Source of the DNA: DATKWS01 sp035529435
Lineage (GTDB): Bacteria; Krumholzibacteriota; Krumholzibacteriia; Krumholzibacteriales; Krumholzibacteriaceae
Length of the DNA: 29,650 bases
NCBI GenBank assembly: GCA_035529435.1
Contig: DATKWS010000101.1
Location: 1-29,650, forward strand
Direction: 5' to 3'
Positions 21,600 through 28,844 of this stretch are shown here, one piece after another. How positions within the stretch are numbered: the stretch's first letter is position 1; every line of letters starts with the position of its first letter. The notes under the pieces were generated by a model. The model was not told the DNA's origin, ran no database searches, and saw nothing but the letters and a program-made list of their open reading frames with translations. Position numbers and translations under genes: made by a program.

Positions 21600-23537
21600 T
21601 TAATGACGCTTCGTTTCCTCCACATATTCGACCGCACCGAGTTCGAAGAGATCGTATATGAGCTCTCCGTCATCAGCGCACGCCTCCGTCTCTCCGGTTA
21701 CCGGAGAATCATCGCGCTCCATCGTGACATCTTCCGTTGCCCGCCGCTCTCCGGCCGGTGCGGTCGACCCCAAAACGCTCCTGTCCTCCCTCACCTTGAT
21801 GTCAATGGGTGGCTCCGGTTCCGATTTCTCGACGTCGACCTTGAGCCAGCGTTGCCCGGGCATCTGCATCCAGCTGTCGTCCCCGACCGCCTCGACGGAT
21901 TCCGTTCCGTGCCCCGGTGAAACATGATCCATCCCACCGTCCATCATATTTTCCGTATCCGTTCCGCCCATAGCCTCTCCCGAGCATTCATCATCGTCCA
22001 TCGCGTCTTCGTGCACCGTTTCGTGCGCGAACGGCGTCGCGACATCTCCGGCAATCTCATCGGACGGTGCGGCAGCCGCCGGATCATCCGATGCGGTATC
22101 GTGAACCTCGGGCTCGCAGCTGAACGCCTCATCCTCCCACATCTTGCCGTGATCGATGACGAGATCCGATTCATCATCGGACCTGTCACCGGAATCCACG
22201 CCGAAGTTGACGATACTGGAATCGCCCCTCTGTTCCGGCCGTTCTTTTTCCCCTTCATCGCCCGCGGGCACGCCCGTCGATCCGGAAATCTCGAGCTTGG
22301 AAAGACCCTGCTGGACAAGCTCTTGTATGTCCTCGATCTCGACATTGAGGCTCGTGATCTTTTGCTGGAGAGATTGAGTGTGCTGCTCGATTCGCATGGA
22401 TATCTCGGAAAGGTCATCATGCAGTGCGGGATACGCCGTTTCGCCGCAGGACCCATTCGAGCCGCACCCCCGGCGCGCGGACCGGCAATACCCGGCAAGC
22501 TCGGATGCGACGGCCATGATATCGGCACCGAGTCTCTTGAACCGCTCGGCGGTCGTCCTGGCCTTCTCGGCGAATCGAGCGAGATCCTTGTCTGCGGCGC
22601 CGCCCTTGGCGGCCATAATGGCGATGCTGAGGGCGAGGCCGTTGTTCTCCTCCGAGAATTCATTCATGACCTTCCCGCCCTGTTCGAGCCGGCGCAGCGA
22701 ATCCTCCATGCGGGCGATCGTAGAATCAAGACCGTCAGTTCCCGGTCCGGAGGGAACGGGGGATTCATCCGCGGCCTGCGCGCCCAGTTCGCCGGCAATG
22801 CTGTTCAGCTCGCCGATGGCCCGCATGATCTCGACAAGATCCTCGCCCGCCCCGCTCGCCGCCTCCAGCACCTTTCCGTTGGAGAGCACAACATTGCAAA
22901 AGATTCTGCGAATCTGTTCGACCCGATTCTCGATATCCGCGATGATCTCCTGATTGTCCTTGGTGTACTTCTCGAGCTTCTTGAACAGCGGGGCCCACCA
23001 TTTTCCCTCGACCACGCCTTCCTGCACCGGTTCTCCGTGCAGGAGGGACTCGATCTCCATCTCGAGATCAACGGAACGATGCTCCTGCTCGCGCTGCTCG
23101 AGCTCCTGGGAAACCTCGCGAATCTGGTCCCCGTAGTTTCTGAGGACATTCTGAAGCTCGGGGTAACCGGAGAGCCGTGCAATCTGCGCGGGATTCGTCA
23201 GATCATCGATGCTGTCGGCCAGTGAAATCATCTTGCGGTAGTCTTGCCCCGAATCGAGGTAAAACTTGTAGCGGCGGACGGCTGAGGCCACGAGAAAGTA
23301 GCTGGTAAGCGATACCGCGATCAACGCCGCCAAGAGCACGTACATTTCCCTGAAGAACAAGAAGGAATCGATGCTCCATCGTCCTGCCTCGAAGCTGGAC
23401 CACTGCAATTCCACGTCGTAGGTGCGGATCATGTAGTACGCCGTGCCGACGCAGATCACAACAAGCAGGAGCGCAACCAGTATCCCGATCTTCCAGGGGG
23501 ATGTCAGAACCGGCTTCTTTCGAGATTCTCTATGCAA
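21600..23537 (-). CDS. Divergent MCP-like membrane signalling protein
   Basis: The 645-residue protein starts at TTG 23535-23537, preferred because AAGGAG (23544-23549) lies 6 nt before it; a GTG at 23571-23573 has no Shine-Dalgarno. Two membrane helices (about 16-38 and 67-86) bracket a short periplasmic loop of about 28 residues. The cytoplasmic part is coiled coil. Residues 297-333 (N-N-G-L-A-L-S-I-A-I-M-A-A-K-G-G then F-A-E-K-A-R) align with the MCP hairpin tip Q-T-N-L-L-A-L-N-A-A-I-E-A-A-R-A-G-E, but with several contact residues changed. A Cys cluster follows (C351, C358, C364). The last 200 residues are acidic, disordered and Met/Asp-rich. I infer an intracellular or envelope-stress receptor pairing with the CheA-like protein encoded 14 nt downstream. 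Confidence 0.75.
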   Translation of the reverse strand: MHRESRKKPVLTSPWKIGILVALLLVVICVGTAYYMIRTYDVELQWSSFEAGRWSIDSFLFFREMYVLLAALIAVSLTSYFLVASAVRRYKFYLDSGQDYRKMISLADSIDDLTNPAQIARLSGYPELQNVLRNYGDQIREVSQELEQREQEHRSVDLEMEIESLLHGEPVQEGVVEGKWWAPLFKKLEKYTKDNQEIIADIENRVEQIRRIFCNVVLSNGKVLEAASGAGEDLVEIMRAIGELNSIAGELGAQAADESPVPSGPGTDGLDSTIARMEDSLRRLEQGGKVMNEFSEENNGLALSIAIMAAKGGAADKDLARFAEKARTTAERFKRLGADIMAVASELAGYCRSARRGCGSNGSCGETAYPALHDDLSEISMRIEQHTQSLQQKITSLNVEIEDIQELVQQGLSKLEISGSTGVPAGDEGEKERPEQRGDSSIVNFGVDSGDRSDDESDLVIDHGKMWEDEAFSCEPEVHDTASDDPAAAAPSDEIAGDVATPFAHETVHEDAMDDDECSGEAMGGTDTENMMDGGMDHVSPGHGTESVEAVGDDSWMQMPGQRWLKVDVEKSEPEPPIDIKVREDRSVLGSTAPAGERRATEDVTMERDDSPVTGETEACADDGELIYDLFELGAVEYVEETKRH

Positions 23538-23620
23538 CGTCTTCTCCTTCGTGTTCGATGAGAAAAGGACCACTATTCGAACAGAGCAATACCGTTATGT
23601 CATGATCGTAAAGGGATTTC

Positions 23621-23651
23621 GCAAAGATTATGCCAGGGTCATAACAATGAC
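23621..23651 (-). promoter_or_regulatory. Sigma-54-type promoter of the signalling operon with GTCAT dyad
   Basis: On the minus strand TGGCA (23635-23631) and TTTGC (23625-23621) give GG-N10-GC, the exact -24/-12 spacing of sigma-54 promoters. A dyad GTCAT-N4-ATGAC (23638-23651) lies just upstream and another GTCAT at 23599-23603. The start would be near 23609, about 70 nt before the TTG. The overlapping TGGCATAAT could also be an extended -10 for sigma-70 (TTGTCA 15 nt upstream), so the assignment is not certain. Confidence 0.5.
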
Positions 23652-23812
23652 AATCAGCATATTTTTAAGGAGTTATACGAAATCTCAAAGAACTTGAAGG
23701 GATCGGGGGGATGCATATGCCCACCCGCTTTGCGTTTTGCAAAGAGTTGCGGTGAGCCCGTTTTCCGCTTCGTGGATTGCGAGGCGCGTGCGGCGCACGG
23801 ATCCCGGCCCCG

Positions 23813-24613
23813 CTATTTCATTCTCGTGATCGTCGTGTAGACGGCCGGTATCCGGTCCTCGATGATGTTGTTGTTCGCTGTGATGTTCTTGTTATTCGCT
23901 TCCCCGACATTGATCTCGATGACCTTCAACGACTCGCTCCTGTCCCCCGCCGAAATCAGCACGTTCCCCTTTGGGTCGACGACCTGGCTCCCCCCCGTGA
24001 AGGTGAGGGTTATTGTTCCGCGGCGCTCGGACCCGATCCGATTCGCCGTAACGGCAAAGACGCCGTTCTCGATGCATCTCGTCTTCATGGCATCCTGCGC
24101 GAATGGAAGGACGAGATTGCTCGGATGGCACAGTACATGAGCGCCCCGAAGCGTGAGCACACGGCCGACCTCGGGGAATATCCAGTCGAAACAGAGGAGA
24201 AGGCCGAGCTTCGCATCATCGGTCGACACGACCTTCAACGCGTTGCCCCTCGTGAAGAACAGTTTCTCGCGGTCGAAGAGGTGCACCTTCTGATACACCT
24301 CGACCCTGCCGTTATCCGAGACGAAGACCGCGGAGTTGTAGAATTTGCCCTTGTACTTCTGGGCCATCCCGAACACGAGATTCAACCGCTGTTTCCTCGC
24401 GATCTTCTTCATTTCTCCGACGGTGTACCCTTCCCTGACGCTTTCCGCCAGGGAGGCGAGCTCCGCTTCGTTGCGAAACAGATACCCCGTATTGAAAAGC
24501 TCGGGCAGCACGATCGTCGCATCGGAGACCCTCGACAGGAGGGTCACCGCCTTCTTCACGTTCTTCTTCACTGCTCCGAACTTCGGGCGCAGTTGGAGGA
24601 AACCGATCCGCAT
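23813..24613 (-). CDS. Nitrilase-superfamily carbon-nitrogen hydrolase
   Basis: The 266-residue protein starts at ATG 24611-24613 behind AAGGGGGG. The Glu-Lys-Cys triad of the nitrilase superfamily is clear: E38 in L-P-E-L-F, K109 in Y-Q-K-V-H-L, and C141 in L-L-C-F-D-W-I-F-P-E. The R-C-I-E-N and F-A-V-T-A-N-R-I-G motifs of the family are also present. These enzymes hydrolyse amides (omega-amidase, N-carbamoyl-putrescine amidase and others) in the cytoplasm. The sequence does not fix the substrate. The C-terminal end is Asn-rich (A-N-N-K-N-I-T-A-N-N-N). The gene has its own promoter and is divergent from the unknown gene at 24800. Confidence 0.9.
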   Translation of the reverse strand: MRIGFLQLRPKFGAVKKNVKKAVTLLSRVSDATIVLPELFNTGYLFRNEAELASLAESVREGYTVGEMKKIARKQRLNLVFGMAQKYKGKFYNSAVFVSDNGRVEVYQKVHLFDREKLFFTRGNALKVVSTDDAKLGLLLCFDWIFPEVGRVLTLRGAHVLCHPSNLVLPFAQDAMKTRCIENGVFAVTANRIGSERRGTITLTFTGGSQVVDPKGNVLISAGDRSESLKVIEINVGEANNKNITANNNIIEDRIPAVYTTITRMK

Positions 24614-24667
24614 TTATCCCCCCCTTGCAATGGTAAGCATGAACGAGCCGATATCCATCAGGACACC

Positions 24668-24676
24668 ATTATAGCA
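24668..24676 (-). promoter_or_regulatory. Extended -10 promoter for the nitrilase gene
   Basis: The minus strand reads TGC-TATAAT (24676-24668), a perfect -10 with the TGn extension and only a weak -35 (TTTCAT, 16 nt upstream). The predicted leader is about 48 nt. Confidence 0.5.
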
Positions 24677-24728
24677 AAAGAGGCGATTTATGAAACGCTT
24701 TATTTCTCGCCGGGGGGCTTACGGCGCG

Positions 24729-24743
24729 TGGCATAGGCCTTGC
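24729..24743 (+). promoter_or_regulatory. Sigma-54-type promoter for the unknown 255-residue protein
   Basis: TGGCAT-AGGCC-TTGC: GG at 24730-24731 and GC at 24742-24743 are separated by exactly 10 nt and the flanking bases match the consensus well. A start near 24755 gives a 45-nt leader to ATG 24800. It resembles the element before the MCP-like operon. Confidence 0.5.
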
Positions 24744-24799
24744 TAGCGTACCCAGAACGGCACTGGAAATGACATCACCGGAGGCAGCGGGGTAGCGCA

Positions 24800-25567
24800 A
24801 TGCATATCTCGAAGACGTATACAGCGATCGGCCCCGAGAAGGATTGGACGGAAAGCAATACCTATTTCTTCATGATGAACAACCTGCTGTACAGCAGGAT
24901 CGAAGCCGGTTTTCCCTCCAACGACGAGTATTTCGACGAAGACGTCAACGTGTATCTGGCGGGGCTGCTCGCCTCGTTGATCGATCCGGCGTGCCGTGCA
25001 GCCGCGGAACGGTACATCAGAACGTACGATATCCAACTGCATGAGCTGGTGGAATCGATGAAGCACGGTTACGCGAAGTTCCAGGCATACAAGGCAAATG
25101 CCGACTTCCTGCTCGTCTCGATCGGTATCTTCGACAATCCACTGCGGATGAGACCGCGTTCGACGCCGTACATGAGCATTCCGCGTGAGGCCTACATCGG
25201 GAGGGGTATGGTGTATTACCATCTTGCGCAATCATACTGCCGCGAAGTGTACCGCAGGGATACGGCGTTGGTGACGGTGCTGGGCAAACTCGCCTCGGGT
25301 TTCGAAAAGTACCTCGCGGCCCTCGCCCTGATGCGCAGCGAGTACCTGAACATGTACCGCAAAATCACGAGCGGCGAGCTGTACCACCTCGGGCTCTCGC
25401 TCGATCACGCCGGAGACGGGAATGAACGGGGAATCCTGTACGACGAATTCCTCGACGCGTACTCGAGCTACCGGCGGGAACCATCACCGGAATCGAGACG
25501 GACGCTCGATGATCTCGCGGGCAGGATACGCAGGCTCGATCCGGCATTTCGATTCGAGATGGATTGA
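24800..25567 (+). CDS. Protein of unknown function, 255 residues
   Basis: I do not recognise this protein. It is soluble and alpha-helical in appearance, with no signal peptide or membrane helix. It is rich in Tyr, Arg and Leu (for example N-T-Y-F-F-M-M-N-N-L-L-Y and Y-Y-H-L-A-Q-S-Y-C-R-E-V-Y). Conserved-looking patches include D-E-D-V-N-V-Y-L-A-G-L-L-A-S-L (about 47-61) and I-P-R-E-A-Y-I-G-R-G-M-V-Y-Y (127-140). The ATG at 24800 follows a GGGG stretch. A sigma-54-type promoter lies 57 nt upstream, like that of the MCP-like operon, so it may belong to the same regulon. Its stop is only 3 nt from the stop of the convergent hydrolase gene. Confidence 0.75.
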   Translation: MHISKTYTAIGPEKDWTESNTYFFMMNNLLYSRIEAGFPSNDEYFDEDVNVYLAGLLASLIDPACRAAAERYIRTYDIQLHELVESMKHGYAKFQAYKANADFLLVSIGIFDNPLRMRPRSTPYMSIPREAYIGRGMVYYHLAQSYCREVYRRDTALVTVLGKLASGFEKYLAALALMRSEYLNMYRKITSGELYHLGLSLDHAGDGNERGILYDEFLDAYSSYRREPSPESRRTLDDLAGRIRRLDPAFRFEMD

Positions 25568-25570
25568 GAT

Positions 25571-26461
25571 TCAAACCTCTTTGATGAAATCCCCGCAGAT
25601 ATCGAACACCTCCCGCGCGTTCTCGCCGGAGATCAGGACGTGCCCGCCGCGCGGAAGGAGGTGAAATCGGGATTTCGGATTCCTCGATCTCGACCGCAGA
25701 AATTCGAGGCTCCTCGGTGAAACGAGCGGATCATCTTCGGCATGCACGACGCACACCGGCACCTCTATCGATTTGAGCTGCATCCGCGTCCTCTCGATCA
25801 ATTCAAGGACGGTATCCTCGCAGGGCGCCATGTTCCGTGCGGCCGCCGGCAGCACCTTCCGCACGACCTGGAAGAGGAGATAACGCCCCGACCTCACGAC
25901 GTAGATGGTAGGCGCTATGAGAATAGTGCCTACGGGAGTGTGCGTGCCGAGCAGGTTCAGGGCGATCGTCGCGCCGAAACTGAATCCGATGATGTAGGTG
26001 CTGGCATTGTAGGTGAGCAGGGTGTCGAGTACGATCTCCGATTCGGCCAGGCTGACGTTCCAGGGATTCACCTCGATGCCATTCTTCCTGCCGCGGCGGT
26101 CCCGCCACCACGGACCCGTCTCGGCGGGGCATCTCGCGCTGGCATCGGGGGATATCTCCAGGGGAAGCCGCATCCCGTAGACGGTATAGCCCTGCCGGAA
26201 GAGATAGTTCCCGAGCTCCCGCATCTCGCTCGGTGAACCGCCGGCCCCATGAATGAGCAAACAGCAGATCGATTCCCGCTGCTGAAGAAGCAGAAAACTC
26301 CGTTCCTCCTCCGGAATGCCGTCCCGTCTCTCGGTGTAGTGGCGGCTCTCGTGGAAGAACTTGATCAGATCACGCCTCAGAACCATGTTGCCCGGCCGTC
26401 GCTGCACCTCCTGGTGCAGCTCCCAGATCGTCTGATTTATTTTGGCCAGTGTACTCTTCAC
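25571..26461 (-). CDS. Alpha/beta-hydrolase, carboxylesterase-like
   Basis: The 296-residue form starts at GTG 26459-26461, one base past the stop of the QueG-like gene, with GAAGGG about 9 nt upstream. An alternative GTG at 26512 would overlap that gene by 50 nt. The fold is an alpha/beta-hydrolase with the oxyanion motif H-G-A-G-G (71-75). The nucleophile is S161 in G-F-S-F-G, the acid D244 in A-E-D-D-P-L-V, and the base H274 in G-G-H-V-L. The layout resembles bacterial carboxylesterases/monoacylglycerol lipases; the substrate is unknown. An N-terminal helical segment of about 60 residues precedes the fold. There is no signal peptide. It is the last gene of the guaB operon. Confidence 0.85.
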   Translation of the reverse strand: MKSTLAKINQTIWELHQEVQRRPGNMVLRRDLIKFFHESRHYTERRDGIPEEERSFLLLQQRESICCLLIHGAGGSPSEMRELGNYLFRQGYTVYGMRLPLEISPDASARCPAETGPWWRDRRGRKNGIEVNPWNVSLAESEIVLDTLLTYNASTYIIGFSFGATIALNLLGTHTPVGTILIAPTIYVVRSGRYLLFQVVRKVLPAAARNMAPCEDTVLELIERTRMQLKSIEVPVCVVHAEDDPLVSPRSLEFLRSRSRNPKSRFHLLPRGGHVLISGENAREVFDICGDFIKEV

Positions 26462-26462
26462 A

Positions 26463-27173
26463 TCAACAATCCCTTCGTGCACTCGCTTCCGTGCTGCAGC
26501 CCCGGCAGACACGGACGCACAGTCCGCAGATCATCGTATTGAGCTTCTCCTCGTGGGCGAAGCGTCTCAGCTGCGCCGCGCACCTGTCGAGCTCGAACGC
26601 TGCCGCATCATCATGTATCGCTCCGGCGGGGCATACCGCAATGCATGCACGGCATGAATCGCACCCCGTTACGTCCTCTCCGGCGCCGCGATGGGGCAGC
26701 GGCATATCGGTCAGAACCGTCACGTACCGCACCATCGAACCGAAGCGGGGATTGACGAGCAGGTTGTTCCTCCCCCGCCACCCCAATCCCGCCATCTCCC
26801 CCATCGCCCGGTGTGAAAGGTGCCCCCGCAGCCGATTCCAGTCGAGAATCTGCGAAGCGGGCACGGGAAACGCCCGGTAACCGTTCCGCCGGCATGCACC
26901 GGCAATCACGAGCGCCGCCTGATCGAGCGCGAAATTGACCATCCGGTAATGATGGTAGTACGTCCACGTCGGTGCGACGGTAACCGTGTCGAGCACCGGC
27001 TGTGACAGCCGGATGCCGATCACGACGGCATAATCGAGCGGCTCGCTCACTCCGCGGATGGATGGATGAAATTGTTCCCGGTGCCCGGGGTCCACCCTCG
27101 CCGACGAGACCAGATCGACCGCATGATACCGCGCCAGCCCCTGCAGCGCCTTCAGATTTTCGGCTGGTGTCAT
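26463..27173 (-). CDS. QueG-like iron-sulfur reductase family protein
   Basis: The 236-residue protein starts at ATG 27171-27173 behind GGAGGCGGG. It matches the epoxyqueuosine-reductase family, with G-W-R-G-R-N-N-L-L-V-N-P-R-F-G-S and V-L-T-D-M-P-L-P preceding the ferredoxin part. Four Cys for one [4Fe-4S] cluster are C171, C174, C177 and C181. A second set (C198, C216, C219, C223, with C226 extra) makes a second. True QueG proteins are longer (about 300-380 residues) and end in a HEAT-repeat domain that is absent here, so epoxyqueuosine is not established as the substrate. Such short forms are often annotated only as 4Fe-4S proteins. The gene lies 29 nt after guaB and is followed without a gap by the hydrolase. 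Confidence 0.85.
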   Translation of the reverse strand: MTPAENLKALQGLARYHAVDLVSSARVDPGHREQFHPSIRGVSEPLDYAVVIGIRLSQPVLDTVTVAPTWTYYHHYRMVNFALDQAALVIAGACRRNGYRAFPVPASQILDWNRLRGHLSHRAMGEMAGLGWRGRNNLLVNPRFGSMVRYVTVLTDMPLPHRGAGEDVTGCDSCRACIAVCPAGAIHDDAAAFELDRCAAQLRRFAHEEKLNTMICGLCVRVCRGCSTEASARRDC

Positions 27174-27202
27174 CCCGCCTCCACACCACGTCCCCCGGAC
27201 GC

Positions 27203-28669
27203 TCACGTGGCCCGGTAGTTCGGCGCTTCCTTGGTTATGACGATATCGTGTGGATGACTCTCCCGGAGACCGGCCTGGGTAATGGTGATAAAGCGGCCCT
27301 TCCTCTTGAGCTGTTCGACCGAGGCGACCCCGCAGTACCCCATGCCCGATCTGAGACCACCGATGAGCTGGAACACATTGCTCGAAATATTCCCCTTGTA
27401 CGAAACGCGCCCCTCGATCCCCTCGGCAACGAGCTTGCTCTCCTCCTGGATCTCCTCCTGGAAGTAACGATCCTTGCTTCCCTCCTTCATCGCCCCGATG
27501 GAACCCATACCGCGGTAGACCTTGTAACTCTTGCCTTCGTGGTAAATGATCTCGCCGGGACTCTCCTCCGTGCCGGCGAAAAGACTCCCGATCATCACCG
27601 AATCGGCGCCGGCGGCGATCGCCTTGGTGATATCGCCGGAATACTTGATGCCGCCGTCGGCGATGAGCGGTACCCCCGCCTTCGATGCGACGGCCGCGCA
27701 ATCCATGATGGCCGTGATCTGCGGTACGCCGATGCCGGCGATGACCCGGGTCGTGCAGATCGCACTCGGTCCGATGCCGACCTTTATCGCATCCACGCCG
27801 AGACGGATGATCTCACGTGCGGCAGCGGCCGTGGCGATATTCCCCGCGATGAGTTGGAGGCCGCGGTAGCGTGCCCGCATTTTTTTTATCATACCGAGAA
27901 CGCCGGCCGAATGGGCGTGCGCCGTATCGATGACGACGACATCGACATGGGCGTCGATCAGGGCGTCGACACGCTTGATCGTATCCTTTGCGACGCCGAC
28001 CGCCGCTCCGACCCTGAGCCTCCCGCTGGCATCCTTGCATGCATTCGGAAAATCGAGCCTCTTCTGTATGTCCTTGACCGTGATGAGCCCGATGAGCCTG
28101 TTCTTCTCGTCCACCACGGGGAGCTTCTCTATCCTGTTCTCGTGTAGAATACGCATCGCCTTGTCGAGCTTGATGCCCTGGGATGCCGTTATGAGATTCT
28201 CGGCGGTCATCACCTCACCGACCGGCACGTCGTCGCGTTCGATGAACCGGAGATCCCGGTTGGTGAGAATGCCGACGAGAATACCGTCCTTGGTGATAGG
28301 GAGGCCTGAAATGTGATACCTGCGCATGACCTCTCTCGCGTCGCTCACCAGTTGATCGGGGGAGAGGGTGACCGGCTTGATGATCATGCCGCTCTCGCTC
28401 CGTTTCACCCGATCCACATGCTCGGCCTGCTCGGTTATGGAGAAGTTCTTGTGAATGATGCCGATGCCGCCCTCGCGGGCGAGCGCAATCGCGAGTCCGG
28501 CCTCGGTCACCGTGTCCATGGCCGCCGAAACTATCGGTATGTTCAGTTTGATCTTGCGGGTGAGCCGGGTCTTTACATCGACGTTCCGGGGATGTACCCG
28601 CGCCTTGGCCGGAATGAGAAGCACATCGTCAAAGGTGAGGCCCTGTTTCAGTACCTTCTTTTCAGTCAA
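27203..28669 (-). CDS. guaB: Inosine-5'-monophosphate dehydrogenase
   Basis: GuaB oxidises IMP to XMP with NAD+, the first committed step to GMP. Starting at TTG 28667-28669 gives 488 residues, the normal length. The catalytic barrel is interrupted by a pair of CBS domains (about 95-210). Catalytic C305 lies in G-P-S-A-I-C-T-T-R, where most enzymes have G-P-G-S. Also seen are D-G-G-I-K-Y-S-G-D (IMP binding), G-S-K-D-R-Y-F-Q and E-G-R-V-x-Y-K-G. The open frame reaches 28789, but the predicted promoter (28761-28789) excludes that. The TTG has no strong Shine-Dalgarno and the start is the least certain part. It shares an operon with the QueG-like and hydrolase genes. Confidence 0.95.
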   Translation of the reverse strand: MTEKKVLKQGLTFDDVLLIPAKARVHPRNVDVKTRLTRKIKLNIPIVSAAMDTVTEAGLAIALAREGGIGIIHKNFSITEQAEHVDRVKRSESGMIIKPVTLSPDQLVSDAREVMRRYHISGLPITKDGILVGILTNRDLRFIERDDVPVGEVMTAENLITASQGIKLDKAMRILHENRIEKLPVVDEKNRLIGLITVKDIQKRLDFPNACKDASGRLRVGAAVGVAKDTIKRVDALIDAHVDVVVIDTAHAHSAGVLGMIKKMRARYRGLQLIAGNIATAAAAREIIRLGVDAIKVGIGPSAICTTRVIAGIGVPQITAIMDCAAVASKAGVPLIADGGIKYSGDITKAIAAGADSVMIGSLFAGTEESPGEIIYHEGKSYKVYRGMGSIGAMKEGSKDRYFQEEIQEESKLVAEGIEGRVSYKGNISSNVFQLIGGLRSGMGYCGVASVEQLKRKGRFITITQAGLRESHPHDIVITKEAPNYRAT

Positions 28670-28760
28670 TGCACTCGAGAGAGCAGCCCGCTCCCTCTTC
28701 CTCCTCTCGCACCATGAACGGCACCCTCGTCCGGAACTCGTTTCTCCATATGTTGAATGC

Positions 28761-28789
28761 AAAATACCGGTTGCGCCCGATACTGTCAA
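28761..28789 (-). promoter_or_regulatory. Sigma-70-type promoter for guaB
   Basis: On the minus strand TTGACA (28789-28784) and TATTTT (28766-28761) are spaced exactly 17 nt. The start would be near 28754, leaving a leader of about 85 nt before the TTG at 28669, in which I see no riboswitch. Confidence 0.6.
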
Positions 28790-28844
28790 GTTTCATTCAG
28801 GAGCGCCGCGGTCCGGCCGGTGCGTTTCCGCGGGTGGAGCTGTA

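Noticed and set aside
23728..23744. CTTTGC/GCAAAG hairpin as terminator of the nitrilase gene
   Set aside because: It has only a 6-bp stem and no T-run on the minus strand; a chance inverted repeat is likely.
28670..28789. 40-residue N-terminal extension of guaB
   Set aside because: The predicted -35 box lies at 28784-28789, the extra sequence is Arg/Ser-rich without similarity to IMPDH, and the TTG start gives the standard 488 residues.
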